From Streptomyces xantholiticus (GTDB taxonomy: Bacteria > Actinomycetota > Actinomycetes > Streptomycetales > Streptomycetaceae): a stretch of 64,000 nucleotides of DNA. The position numbers were made by a program, and so were the translations under genes. The DNA is taken from assembly GCF_014651015.1 (NCBI RefSeq), contig NZ_BMWB01000019.1, positions 105,644-169,643 on the forward strand. Reading direction: 5' to 3'. The notes beneath the pieces are model-generated. The model was not told the DNA's origin. It searched no databases and saw nothing but the letters and a program-made list of their open reading frames with translations. This document shows positions 34,232 to 43,104 of this stretch, one piece after another (position 1 is the first letter of the stretch; every line of letters starts with the position of its first letter).

Positions 34232-35097
34232 GCCCTGCCGCCTTCGGGCCTCCCGGGTGCGGCCGGGCCCGCATCGGAGCCCCGCCCGGTGCCGGACGGA
34301 CCGGTGCCCGCATCCACACCCGGCGTACGCCCCTTGCCGGGCGGGCCGGCGAAGGCCTGGGCGATGTCCAGCCAGCGGTCGGCGTCCGGGCCCTCGGCCA
34401 GCAGGGCCAGGTCGTCGCGGTGGGCACGCTGGGTCACCAGCAAGCAGAAGTCGAGCGCCGGGCCGGTCACGCGCTGCGCCGCGCCCTCGGGACCATAGGT
34501 CCACAACTCACCGTTCGGCCCCGCCAGTTCCACTCGGAAGGGCTCGGCCGGCGGCGTCAGCCCGTGCACGCCGAACGCGAAGTCCCGCGTACGGACACCG
34601 AGCCAGGCCACGTGCACGAGGCGCGTGGTCAGCGGCTTCACGACGCCGAGCGCGTCGGCGACGTCCTGGCCGTGCGCCCAGGTCTCCATCAGCCGGGCGG
34701 TCGCCATCGACGCGCCACTCATCGGCGGCCCGTACCAGGGGAAACGCACGCCGGCGGGCGCGGAGCGCAGGGCTCGCTGGAGCTGTTCGCGGCCCTCGCG
34801 CCAGCGGGCCAGCAGCTCGGCGGGCGGCAGCGCGGCACCGGCCTGCGCGCCGTCGTCGACGAACGAGTACGGGGCGGCGAGCGCCTTTTCCGCCTCTGCC
34901 GCGAAGGCGTCGGCGTCCGTGACGGCGGTCAGCGCGGCCGAGTCCGTCCAGGCGAGGTGGGCGATCTGATGGGCGATGCTCCAGCCCGCGGCGGGTGTCG
35001 CGGCCGCCCATTCGCGGGGGCCCAGCTCACCCACCATCCGGTCGAGTTCATCGCTTTCGCTGCGCAAGTCGTCGAGTACGACGGCCAGGTCGGACAC
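34228..35097 (-). CDS. TIGR03084-family protein (DinB-like, probable metal or thiol-dependent)
   Basis: The 289-residue protein is the first gene of the catabolic operon. The N-terminal helical bundle resembles maleylpyruvate-isomerase/DinB-type proteins: GWSIAHQIAHLAWTDSAAL (about residue 38) and METWAHGQDVADALG with the conserved His/Asp/Asp pattern. The last about 35 residues are Gly/Pro/Ala-rich. The exact reaction is unknown; family members accompany acyl-CoA carboxylase operons. The GTG at 35097 has GGGGAG upstream. The 18-bp palindrome at 35159-35176 lies 62 bp before it. Confidence 0.85.
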   Translation of the reverse strand: MSDLAVVLDDLRSESDELDRMVGELGPREWAAATPAAGWSIAHQIAHLAWTDSAALTAVTDADAFAAEAEKALAAPYSFVDDGAQAGAALPPAELLARWREGREQLQRALRSAPAGVRFPWYGPPMSGASMATARLMETWAHGQDVADALGVVKPLTTRLVHVAWLGVRTRDFAFGVHGLTPPAEPFRVELAGPNGELWTYGPEGAAQRVTGPALDFCLLVTQRAHRDDLALLAEGPDADRWLDIAQAFAGPPGKGRTPGVDAGTGPSGTGRGSDAGPAAPGRPEGGRA

Positions 35098-35158
35098 GGA
35101 ACGCTCCCCTGTGGGCACGACGGTCTGTGGCTCGGAGCATGGCAGCACCCACAGAAAC

Positions 35159-35176
35159 AAGCAAGCATGCTTGCTT
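35159..35176. promoter_or_regulatory. Perfect 18-bp palindrome, probable operator of the catabolic operon
   Basis: AAGCAAGCATGCTTGCTT is self-complementary over its full length and AT-richer than its surroundings. It sits upstream of the first gene of the eight-gene operon. TetR repressors of acyl-CoA pathways use such palindromes. CAAG...CTTG half-sites also occur in the KstR2 motif, but there with 2 rather than 4 bp between them. Confidence 0.65.
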
Positions 35177-35253
35177 TGATTTTTTCCCGCAGCAGCCGAC
35201 GTCGCACGCGGAACGGAGCAGCCCGCCCGGGCACCGGCGGGCTGCTCCGCCCC

Positions 35254-36261
35254 TCACGCGGACTGCGCAGGCCTCGGCACCTGCTTGCCCGCCGCCTGCG
35301 TACGTACCGCACCCATGCTCGCCGCGACGACCAGCACGATCGCCAGACCCTCCGCCGGCGAGAGTGCCTGGTTGAGCAGGAGGAAACCGGCTGTCGCGGC
35401 GATCGCCGGCTCCAGGCTCATCAGCACGGCGAACGTCGCCGCGGGCAGCCTGCGCAGCGCCAGCAGCTCCAGGGTGTACGGCAGGACCGACGACATCAGC
35501 GCCACCGCGAGCCCCAGTCCCAGCGTCGAGGGCACGAACAGCCGCGACCCCGCCTCCACCAGGCCGAACGGCAGGCTCAGCAACGCGCCGACGCCCATCG
35601 CCAGCGCCAGCCCGTCCGCCTGCGGGAAACGCCGTCCGGTGCGGGCGCTGAAGATGATGTACGCCGCCCACATGCCGCCCGCGGCCAGGGCGAAGGCGGC
35701 CCCGACCGGGTCGAGCCGATCGAAGCCGCCGCCGCTGAGCAGCACGACGCCGCCGAGTGCGAGCCCCGCCCACAGCAGGTTCACCAGCCTCCGGGAGGCG
35801 ATCACGGACAGGGCGAGCGGGCCGAGCACCTCGAGCGTGACGGCCGCGCCGAGCGGGATACGGTCCACGGCCTGATAGAAGAGCATGTTCATGCCGCCCA
35901 TCGCGGCGCCGAAGGTGATCACGGTCGCCCAGTCGGCCCGCGAGTGCCCCCGCAGCCGCGGCCGGCAGATCACGAAGAGCACGGCGGCCGCGAGCACCAG
36001 TCGCAGGGTGACGACGCCGAGCGCTCCGGCCCTCGGCATCAGCAGCACGGCGACGGCCGCCCCGAACTGCACGGACAGACCGCCCGCGACGACCAGCGCA
36101 ACAGGCTCGAGGGAGCGCCGGATCCCGGAGGACGGTGCGGTCCCGCCTGCGGGTGCTCCGGCCGCCGCGCCCGCGGCCTCCGGCAGCACGACCGCCGCGG
36201 TACCCGCCTGCGTGCCGGTCCTTGCCTGCGCGCCGGTGCCCGCGGACCGCGCGTCCTTCAC
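35254..36261 (-). CDS. EamA-family (DMT) exporter
   Basis: The 335-residue membrane protein has ten hydrophobic segments arranged as two EamA repeats. It begins after a 50-residue Ala/Gly-rich cytoplasmic tail with VALVVAGGLSVQFGAAVAVLL and ends PAEGLAIVLVVAASMGAV. The repeat hallmark ALEPAIAATAGFLLL-like sequence is present (MSLEPAIAATAGFLLLNQAL). Such proteins export amino acids or small metabolites such as threonine/homoserine. It is divergent from the LysR gene (104 bp between starts), the usual arrangement for a LysR-controlled exporter. Confidence 0.9.
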   Translation of the reverse strand: MKDARSAGTGAQARTGTQAGTAAVVLPEAAGAAAGAPAGGTAPSSGIRRSLEPVALVVAGGLSVQFGAAVAVLLMPRAGALGVVTLRLVLAAAVLFVICRPRLRGHSRADWATVITFGAAMGGMNMLFYQAVDRIPLGAAVTLEVLGPLALSVIASRRLVNLLWAGLALGGVVLLSGGGFDRLDPVGAAFALAAGGMWAAYIIFSARTGRRFPQADGLALAMGVGALLSLPFGLVEAGSRLFVPSTLGLGLAVALMSSVLPYTLELLALRRLPAATFAVLMSLEPAIAATAGFLLLNQALSPAEGLAIVLVVAASMGAVRTQAAGKQVPRPAQSA

Positions 36262-36365
36262 CTCAGCCTCCCTGAACCGACCGTCACGCCGTGAGTCCCT
36301 CCCACGCTACGGACCCGGGCGTCGCGCGTGAAATGCGATTCTCGCTGCGGTTATGCTCCGGACGC

Positions 36366-37223
36366 ATGAGCATCGAGCTGCGCCATCTCCGCTGCTTCCT
36401 CGCCGTCGCCGAGGAGTCGAGCGTGACCAGGGCCGCGGCCCGGCTCGGCCTCACCCAGCCCAGCGTCTCCCGTGCGCTCGCCGCCCTCGAACAGCACCTC
36501 GCCGTCCGTCTGGTCGACCGCTCCACCCACCACCTCGAACTCACCGTGGAGGGCCGGGCCTTCCGCGACAAGGCCGCAGTCGCCGTCTCCGCCTTCGACG
36601 AGGCGCTCGACGCCGGACGGCTGCCGCACCGGCCACTGCGGCTCGGCCACGCCTGGTCGGCCCTCGGCCCGTACACCACCCCGCTGCTGCGCCGCTGGCG
36701 GAGCGAGCACCCCGACACGCCCCTCGAGCTGCTGAGGATCGACGACCGTACGGCGGGGCTCGCCCGCGGCGAGGTCGACGCCGCCGTGCTGCGCGGCCCG
36801 GTGGACACCCCCGGGCTGGCCACCGAGCTGCTGTTCACGGAGCCCCGGATCGCGGCCGTGCCGTCGGACGACCCGCTCGCGGCCCGCGCCTCACTGACCC
36901 TGGCGGACCTCGCCGCCTGCCCTCTGGTCCTCAACACCGTCTCCGGACTGACCGCCCTGGACCTGTGGCCGCCGGAGAGCCGCCCCACGGCCACGGTGAC
37001 GGTGGCCAACACGGACGACTGGCTCACCGCGATCGCCGCGGGCCGCGGCGTAGGGGCGTCCGTCGCCTCCACCGCCCAGATGCACGCCCACCGCGGCGTC
37101 ACCTACCGGCCGCTGTCCGACGCCCCGCACGCCCCCGTCTTCCTGGCCTGGCGCAGCACGTCCCCGCATCCGGCCGTCCGCCGACTGGTCGCGCTGGCCC
37201 GGGCGGTGGCCCGGACCGGGTGA
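36366..37223 (+). CDS. LysR-family transcriptional regulator
   Basis: The 285-residue protein has the LysR winged HTH (LRHLRCFLAVAEESSVTRAAARLGLTQPSVSRALAALEQHL, residues 5-45) and a two-lobed effector-binding domain (from about residue 85, PLRLGHAWSALGPYTTPLL). The ATG at 36366 is chosen because the fold starts there; a TTATGCT -10-like box lies about 13 nt upstream, so the mRNA may be leaderless or short-leadered. It probably controls the divergent EamA exporter. Confidence 0.93.
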   Translation: MSIELRHLRCFLAVAEESSVTRAAARLGLTQPSVSRALAALEQHLAVRLVDRSTHHLELTVEGRAFRDKAAVAVSAFDEALDAGRLPHRPLRLGHAWSALGPYTTPLLRRWRSEHPDTPLELLRIDDRTAGLARGEVDAAVLRGPVDTPGLATELLFTEPRIAAVPSDDPLAARASLTLADLAACPLVLNTVSGLTALDLWPPESRPTATVTVANTDDWLTAIAAGRGVGASVASTAQMHAHRGVTYRPLSDAPHAPVFLAWRSTSPHPAVRRLVALARAVARTG

Positions 37224-37235
37224 CCCGGGAGTGCC

Positions 37236-37526
37236 TCAGGGTGCCTGACAGCGGCGTCCCAGGAGCCGCCAGACGAGCCGGGCTCCCCGCACCGCCACGA
37301 TCAGCAACAGCACCGCCGCGACACACGCCGCAGCGCCGAGCGCACCCGTGGAGGTGCCCCGTAGCAGCGAGACCACGAACGAACCCAGGCCCTTGTCCGC
37401 CGAGTCCACCGGGTCCACCGCGATCGCGGACACCAGCAGCTGCCCCACGAGGGCGGTGACGAGCAGGGCCGCGCCCGCCTGCGCGAGCAGACTCACGATG
37501 CCCCTCCGCCCGACGCTCCCCCGCAT
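37236..37526 (-). CDS. Small membrane protein with two transmembrane segments, unknown function
   Basis: The 96-residue protein has hydrophobic segments at about residues 12-36 (SLLAQAGAALLVTALVGQLLVSA) and 62-85 (GALGAAACVAAVLLLIVAV) with basic ends. It lies between the LysR gene and the large oxidoreductase on the minus strand, 15 bp after the latter's stop, and may be co-transcribed with it. No family is recognised. Confidence 0.6.
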   Translation of the reverse strand: MRGSVGRRGIVSLLAQAGAALLVTALVGQLLVSAIAVDPVDSADKGLGSFVVSLLRGTSTGALGAAACVAAVLLLIVAVRGARLVWRLLGRRCQAP

Positions 37527-37541
37527 GCCGTCCGCCCCTTC

Positions 37542-40424
37542 TCACATGGTCGGCCGCCCATCCTGCCGGATGCCGTACGTCACCCCGCGCCCCGGCCCAC
37601 CCGGAGGCGGCGGCAGGTGTTCCGCCAGCACCTCCGCCAGATGCCGGGCCCGGAGGCCGGCGAGCTGGTCGAGCTGGGTGCGGCAGGAGAAACCGTCCGC
37701 CAGCAGCTCGGCGCCCTCGGTGGCGGACCGTACGGCGGGCAGCAACTGGTCCTCGGCGCAGGCCACCGAGACCTCGTGGTGGCCGCGCTCGAAACCGAAG
37801 TTCCCCGCGAGGCCGCAGCATCCCCCGCTCAGATCGCCTGAGAGTCCGGCGCGCTGCCGCAGCCGGCGCTCGGCCGCCTCGCCGAGCACCGCGTGCTGGT
37901 GGCAGTGGGTCTGGCCCACCACCGGGCGGTCGATCCGCGGCGGCTCCCAGTCGGGCGCGCACTCCTCCATCGTCTGCGCGAAGGTCCGCACCAACGCCGC
38001 GAGCCGGTGCGACCTGGGGTCCTCACCCAGCAGTTCGGGCAGGTCGGTCCTCAGGGTGGCGGCGCAGCTCGGCTCCAGAACGGTCACGGGCACACCGAGT
38101 TCGAGCAGCGGCTCGACGGTGTCGAGGGTGCGCCGCATGACCCGCCGCGCCCCGTCGAGCTGGCCCGTCGACACGTAGGTGAGCCCGCAGCAGACCCGGC
38201 CCGGCGGCAGCACGATCCCGATGCCGGCCGCCTCCATGACCCGGACGGCCGCCCGCCCGACGGACGGCGAGAGGTGGTCGGTGAACGTGTCGGGCCACAG
38301 CACGGCGCTGCGGCCCGCGTCCAGGACCTGCGCCCGCCCGCCCATGTGCCCGCGCAGCCAGCGGCGGAACGTCTCCGGGGCCAGGCGCGGCAGGTCCCGC
38401 TGCGGCGCGATGCCACCGAGCCGTTTGGCGAGCGCGGCCAGCGGCCGCACGCGGGCGAGGGCGTTGACCGCGGGCGCCCAGGGCGCGGCGGCGCGCAACC
38501 ACTGCGGGAGGCGGCCCATGGCGTAGTGGGCGGCGGGCCGTGGCCGGCCCGCGTAGTGGTGGTGCAGGAACTCGGCCTTGTACGTGGCCATGTCGACGCC
38601 GACCGGGCAGTCGCTGCGGCAGCCCTTGCAGGCCAGGCACAGGTCGAGTGCGTCGCGGACCTCGGTCGAGCGCCAGCCGCCGGTGACGACCTCACCGGCG
38701 AGCATCTCGTGCAGCAGCCGTGCCCGGCCTCGGGTGGAGTGCTGTTCCTCGCCGGTCGCCCGGTACGAGGGGCACATCACGCCGCCGCCCGCGGCGGCCT
38801 GCTCCGTACGGCACTTGGCGACGCCCACGCAGCGGCGGACCGCGCCGGCGAAGTCGCCGCCGTCGTGCGGATAGCCGAAGGCGACATCGACGGGCCTGCC
38901 GGGGAGTACGGCGAAGCGGAGATTGGCGTCCAGCGGGTCCGGCCGCACCAGCATGCCCGGGTTCATACCGCCCGCCGGGTCCCACAGGTCCTTGAAGCGC
39001 CCGAAGAGGGCGACCAGTTCGTCGCCGTACATCTTCGGCAGCAGTTCGGCGCGGGCCTGCCCGTCGCCGTGTTCACCGGACAGCGAGCCGCCGTGCGCGA
39101 CGACGAGGGAGGCGACCTGCTCGGAGAACGCGCGGAAGCGGCGGATGCCCTCCGTGCTCAGCAGGTCGAAGTCGATACGGACGTGGATGCAGCCGTCCCC
39201 GAAGTGGCCGTACGGGGTGCCGTGCAGGCCGTGCTCCGCGAGCAGGGCGCGGAAGTCGCGCAGATAGGGGCCGAGGCGGGCGGGCGGCACGGCACAGTCC
39301 TCCCAGCCGGGCCACGCCTCGCCGCCGTCGAGCATCCGGGTCGCGGTGCCGGAGGCGTCCTCCCGCACCCGCCACAGGGCCCGCACTGCGGCCGGGTCGT
39401 CGACGACCGTACCGTCCAGGGCGTCGGCCGCCCGTACGATGCGCTCCGCCCGGTCCCCGGCCTCCGCGGCGGTGGTGCCGCCGGTCTCGACGAACAGCCA
39501 CGCCCCGCCGCGCGGCAGCCCGTGCCCGGCGGGCACCAGGTCCTCCGCCATTCCTTCCACGGTCAGTGGCCCGTGGAGCAGCAGGCCCGCGGCGGCTTCG
39601 GCGGCCGCGCTCTCGTCGGGGTAGCCGAGGACGGCGAGCGCCCGGGCGGCCGGCGCCGCCACCAGCCGCACGGTCGCCTCGGTCAGCACGGCGAGGGTGC
39701 CTTCGCTGCCGCAGAAGGCGCGGGCGAGGTCGGCGCCCTTCTCCGGCAGCAGGGCGTCGAGCGCGTAACCGGAGATACGGCGCGGCAGGCCGTCGGGGAA
39801 GCCGGTGCGCAGCAGGGCGAGGTGGTGGTCGACGAGGTCGTCCAGGCCGGGCGGGCCGCTGCCGGGTCCGAGGCCCTGCGCGAGGTGGTGGCGTGCGCCC
39901 GCGTAGGTGACGACCGACAGATCACGGATGTTGTCGGCCGTCGTCCCCCAGGCCACCGAGTGCGCCCCGCAGGAGTTGTTGCCGATCATCCCGCCCAGGG
40001 TGCACCGGCTGTGGGTCGAGGGGTCGGGCCCGAAGACCAGACCGTGCGGCCGTACGGCCTGCTGGAGCCGGTCCAGTACGACACCGGGCTGCACCCGCGC
40101 GGTGCGGGCGTCCGGGTCGACGGACACGATCTTGTTCATATGGCGGGTGAAGTCCAGTACGACACCGGTGCCGGTGGCCTGTCCGGCGATGGAGGTGCCG
40201 CCGCCGCGCGGCACGACCGGGACACCGTGCCGTCGGCAGACCTCGAGGGCCGCGGCGACGTCGTCGGCGTCACGGGGAGCGACGACACCGACCGGAACGC
40301 GCCGGTAGTTGGAGGCGTCCATGGTCGTCAGGGCCCGGGCGGCGGCGGAGAAATCCACGTCACCACCCACGGCGGCCTTGAGCGCGCGGGCCAGTTCGCT
40401 CGTATCCCTGGTGTGTGGGGCCAT
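37542..40424 (-). CDS. FAD and Fe-S oxidoreductase (D-lactate/glycolate dehydrogenase type)
   Basis: The 960-residue protein fuses a GlcD-type FAD domain and an iron-sulfur domain. The FAD part shows GVVAPRDADDVAAALEVC, VVPRGGGTSIAGQA and TLGGMIGNNSCGAHSVAWG (about residues 45-160) and the FAD_oxidase_C lobe. The C-terminal part has ferredoxin cysteines LCLACKGCRSDCPVGVDM (about 585-602) and two CCG motifs (GRVCCGLTYVSTG, SGGCCGLAGNFGFE) for the heterodisulfide-reductase-like cluster. It likely oxidises D-lactate or a related 2-hydroxy acid and feeds electrons to the membrane. The ATG at 40424 is used because the upstream codons of the open frame are not conserved. Confidence 0.9.
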   Translation of the reverse strand: MAPHTRDTSELARALKAAVGGDVDFSAAARALTTMDASNYRRVPVGVVAPRDADDVAAALEVCRRHGVPVVPRGGGTSIAGQATGTGVVLDFTRHMNKIVSVDPDARTARVQPGVVLDRLQQAVRPHGLVFGPDPSTHSRCTLGGMIGNNSCGAHSVAWGTTADNIRDLSVVTYAGARHHLAQGLGPGSGPPGLDDLVDHHLALLRTGFPDGLPRRISGYALDALLPEKGADLARAFCGSEGTLAVLTEATVRLVAAPAARALAVLGYPDESAAAEAAAGLLLHGPLTVEGMAEDLVPAGHGLPRGGAWLFVETGGTTAAEAGDRAERIVRAADALDGTVVDDPAAVRALWRVREDASGTATRMLDGGEAWPGWEDCAVPPARLGPYLRDFRALLAEHGLHGTPYGHFGDGCIHVRIDFDLLSTEGIRRFRAFSEQVASLVVAHGGSLSGEHGDGQARAELLPKMYGDELVALFGRFKDLWDPAGGMNPGMLVRPDPLDANLRFAVLPGRPVDVAFGYPHDGGDFAGAVRRCVGVAKCRTEQAAAGGGVMCPSYRATGEEQHSTRGRARLLHEMLAGEVVTGGWRSTEVRDALDLCLACKGCRSDCPVGVDMATYKAEFLHHHYAGRPRPAAHYAMGRLPQWLRAAAPWAPAVNALARVRPLAALAKRLGGIAPQRDLPRLAPETFRRWLRGHMGGRAQVLDAGRSAVLWPDTFTDHLSPSVGRAAVRVMEAAGIGIVLPPGRVCCGLTYVSTGQLDGARRVMRRTLDTVEPLLELGVPVTVLEPSCAATLRTDLPELLGEDPRSHRLAALVRTFAQTMEECAPDWEPPRIDRPVVGQTHCHQHAVLGEAAERRLRQRAGLSGDLSGGCCGLAGNFGFERGHHEVSVACAEDQLLPAVRSATEGAELLADGFSCRTQLDQLAGLRARHLAEVLAEHLPPPPGGPGRGVTYGIRQDGRPTM

Positions 40425-40655
40425 ACGTTCAAGGATGACGGCTGCGCCGGTCACTGCACCGGCAGGAAACGTGCCACTTGCACACGTTGTGCGCCGGTGC
40501 CGGACCCCGCGGCCGAGTGGGAAGTGCCACGACCATCCCCAACTGATCGTCAGCACTCCTATAGTGTCGACGACTTCGCCGAAGAGCAGCGGCTCCAGTT
40601 GCGCCCCCTGCACCCCCGGAAGGCACCACTCGATGACCGGCACCGCCAGGAAACG

Positions 40656-41249
40656 ATGACCCGCGCCACCACCCGGGCGACCCCGGGGTCCGGCAGCGAC
40701 CCCGGCGCGCTGAAGATCGCCGTGGTCGGCGGTTTCGGCGTCGGCCGCTCCACGATGGTGCGCTCCGTCAGCGAGATCCGTCCGCTGCACACGGAGGAGG
40801 CGATGAGCGCCGAGGCACTGGTGGACGACGCCTGCGTCCGGGTCCCGGCCAAGACGGCGACCACGGTCGCCCTGGACTTCGGCCGTATCACGATCGACGA
40901 GCACCGGGTGCTGTATCTCTTCGGCACACCCGGACAGGAACGTTTCCGCTTCCTCTGGGACCGCCTGCTCACCGGCACCATCGGCGCGGTGGTCCTCATC
41001 GACACCCGCGCCGTCGCCGACGCCTGGTACGCGATCGACCGGCTCCGCCGGCACGGCACGCCGTTCATCGTCGCCGTCAACGACTTCGGCGGCCCCTTCC
41101 GCTCCCCGGACGAGATCCGCGACGCGCTCGCTCTGCCGTCCGGCGTGCCGCTGGTCGAGTTCGACGCCCGGGACCACTCGTCAAGCAAGTTCGTGCTGAT
41201 CGCCCTGGTGGACCATCTGCGCACGCTCGGCCTCGGCCACGGCGGCTGA
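40656..41249 (+). CDS. CvnD-like conservon GTPase, P-loop lysine replaced
   Basis: The 197-residue protein is the small GTPase type found as the fourth gene of Streptomyces conservons. Family features are KIAVVGGFGVGRST (P-loop, residues 20-33), HTEEAMSAEALVDDA, TVALDFGRITID, LYLFGTPGQERFRFLWDRLLTG and FIVAVNDFGG. In most CvnD proteins the P-loop ends GKTT; here Lys is Arg31, so nucleotide binding may be altered. The usual partners (CvnA kinase, CvnB, CvnC) are absent from the neighbourhood. It is divergent from the FAD oxidoreductase and 83 bp before serC. Confidence 0.85.
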   Translation: MTRATTRATPGSGSDPGALKIAVVGGFGVGRSTMVRSVSEIRPLHTEEAMSAEALVDDACVRVPAKTATTVALDFGRITIDEHRVLYLFGTPGQERFRFLWDRLLTGTIGAVVLIDTRAVADAWYAIDRLRRHGTPFIVAVNDFGGPFRSPDEIRDALALPSGVPLVEFDARDHSSSKFVLIALVDHLRTLGLGHGG

Positions 41250-41332
41250 CCTGCCGGTCGGCTGCCGTGGCGCCGTCTCATCGGCCGGACCGTGTCACCG
41301 CCCGGCGGGCCGGGCGGTATACGCTCCGGAAC

Positions 41333-42451
41333 GTGGCTGATATCCAGATTCCCGCTGACATCAAGCCCGCCGACGGCCGTTTCGGCGCGGGCCCCTCCAA
41401 GGTGCGTACGGAGGCGCTGGACGCCCTGGCCGCCACCGGCACCTCTCTCCTCGGCACGTCCCACCGCCAGGCCCCGGTCAAGAACCTGGTCGGCGAGGTC
41501 CGCGACGGCGTGCGCGAGCTGTTCTCCCTCCCCGAGGGCTACGAGGTGATCCTCGGCAACGGCGGATCCACCGCCTTCTGGGACGTGGCGACGCACGGCC
41601 TGATCGAGAACAAGTCCCAGCACCTGTCGTTCGGCGAGTTCTCGTCCAAGTTCGCCAAGGCCGCCAAGCTGGCGCCGTGGCTGGCCGAGCCGACCGTCAT
41701 CTCCTCGGACCCGGGCACCCACCCGGACCCGCAGGCGGAGTCGGGCGTCGACGTCTACGCCCTCACCCACAACGAGACCTCCACCGGTGTCGCCACCCCG
41801 ATCCAGCGGGTCGCCGGCGCGGACGACGGCGCGCTGGTCCTGGTGGACGCCACCTCCGGCGCGGGCGGCCTGCCGGTCGACATCACGCAGACGGACGTCT
41901 ACTACTTCGCCCCGCAGAAGTCCTTCGCCTCCGACGGCGGCCTGTGGATCGGCGTCTTCTCCCCCGCCGCCCTGGAGCGCGCGGCCCGCGTCCACGGCTC
42001 GGGCCGGCACGTGCCGGAGTTCTTCTCGCTGCCGACGGCGATCGACAACTCGCTGAAGAACCAGACGTACAACACCCCGGCCCTCGCGACCCTCTTCCTG
42101 CTGAACGAGCAGCTGAAGTGGATCAACGGCCAGGGCGGCCTCGACTGGTCCGTGCGCCGCACCGCCGCCTCCTCGCGCACCCTCTACGGCTGGGCCGAGG
42201 CGTCCAAGTACGCGACCCCGTTCGTCGTCGACCCGGCGAAGCGCTCGCAGGTCATCGGCACGATCGACTTCGCCGACGAGATCGACGCGTCCGCGGTCGC
42301 GAAGGCACTGCGCGCGAACGGCATCGTCGACACCGAGCCGTACCGCAAGCTGGGCCGCAACCAGCTGCGCGTGGCGATGTTCCCGGCGATCGACCCGGCG
42401 GACGTCGAGGCGCTGACGGCATGCATCGACTACGTGATCGAGAAGCTGTAG
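41333..42451 (+). CDS. serC: Phosphoserine aminotransferase
   Basis: SerC converts 3-phosphohydroxypyruvate and glutamate to phosphoserine, the second step of serine synthesis, and also serves PLP synthesis. The 372-residue product is of the actinobacterial SerC type: PADGRFGAGPSKVR at residue 12, GTSHRQAPVKNLVGEVRDG, GNGGSTAFWD and the PLP lysine Lys196 in YFAPQKSFASDGG. The GTG at 41333 gives the usual start (VADIQIP). It is followed by an exceptional 21-bp terminator. Confidence 0.96.
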   Translation: MADIQIPADIKPADGRFGAGPSKVRTEALDALAATGTSLLGTSHRQAPVKNLVGEVRDGVRELFSLPEGYEVILGNGGSTAFWDVATHGLIENKSQHLSFGEFSSKFAKAAKLAPWLAEPTVISSDPGTHPDPQAESGVDVYALTHNETSTGVATPIQRVAGADDGALVLVDATSGAGGLPVDITQTDVYYFAPQKSFASDGGLWIGVFSPAALERAARVHGSGRHVPEFFSLPTAIDNSLKNQTYNTPALATLFLLNEQLKWINGQGGLDWSVRRTAASSRTLYGWAEASKYATPFVVDPAKRSQVIGTIDFADEIDASAVAKALRANGIVDTEPYRKLGRNQLRVAMFPAIDPADVEALTACIDYVIEKL

Positions 42452-42460
42452 CAGCGGATC

Positions 42461-42508
42461 GTACGGCGAAGGGCCCGGCGGTTCCAGCCGCCGGGCCCTT
42501 CGCCGTAC
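42461..42508. terminator. 21-bp perfect terminator stem after serC
   Basis: 42461-42481 pairs with 42488-42508 without mismatch around a TTCCAG loop; the stem core is GAAGGGCCCGGCGG. It lies between convergent serC and the cupin gene and serves both directions. Confidence 0.85.
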
Positions 42509-42526
42509 CCGCGCCCCTACAGGCCC

Positions 42527-42892
42527 TCAACCCATCTGCGCCTTGACGTGGTCGATCACCTCGGCGAACCCCGCTGTCGGCGAGAACTCGATCGCCTCGG
42601 TGTCCTCGACGGCCTCGGGCGCATGGCCGGGCGCCCAGTGGTACGCCTGTCCGGCCTCGTAGGTCTCCTCACCCGAAGCGGTCCGCATCCGGATGCGACC
42701 ACTCACCAGGAATCCCCAGTGCGGGCACTGGCACATGTCCCCGGGCATCCCCTTGAGCGCGGGCGCCATGTCCGTGCCCTTGGGGAGGCGGAGGAAGGCG
42801 ACCGTCATGTCGCCGCCGATCTCCTTCATCCTCAGCTCGACACCGCCGCCCTCGAGTACGACGGGCGTGTCCTCACGTGTGGTCGCCGTCAT
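42527..42892 (-). CDS. Cupin-domain protein
   Basis: The 121-residue protein is a small single-domain cupin. The two cupin motifs read MCQCPHWGFLVSGRIRMRTASGE and then YEAGQAYHWAPGHAPEAVEDTEAIEFSP, with His residues in positions able to bind a metal. The ATG at 42892 has a GGAGG ribosome site; the open frame upstream to 43042 is not protein-like. No neighbouring gene indicates a substrate; it may be a sensor or dioxygenase-like protein. Confidence 0.8.
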   Translation of the reverse strand: MTATTREDTPVVLEGGGVELRMKEIGGDMTVAFLRLPKGTDMAPALKGMPGDMCQCPHWGFLVSGRIRMRTASGEETYEAGQAYHWAPGHAPEAVEDTEAIEFSPTAGFAEVIDHVKAQMG

Positions 42893-43104
42893 GATCGCCT
42901 CCACGGTCGATCCGGTTCCGCTGCGTTGATCCACTGCCTCTTCCAGTCTCGACCCGACCGGCCACGCGGTCGATCGCGGGCGGATCCGCCGCTGCTCAGG
43001 CCCCGGCCCTTGATCACTCAACGGGGTGACGATCCGCCTCACGGACGCCGGGCGGCTCCGCGTCCTACGATGATGCTCTCGACACCGGCCACCAGGAGGC
43101 CCGC

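Noticed and set aside
37893..41249. 1118-codon plus-strand frame
   Set aside because: It is the mirror of the FAD/Fe-S oxidoreductase coding strand; only its last 197 codons are a real gene (the CvnD-like GTPase).
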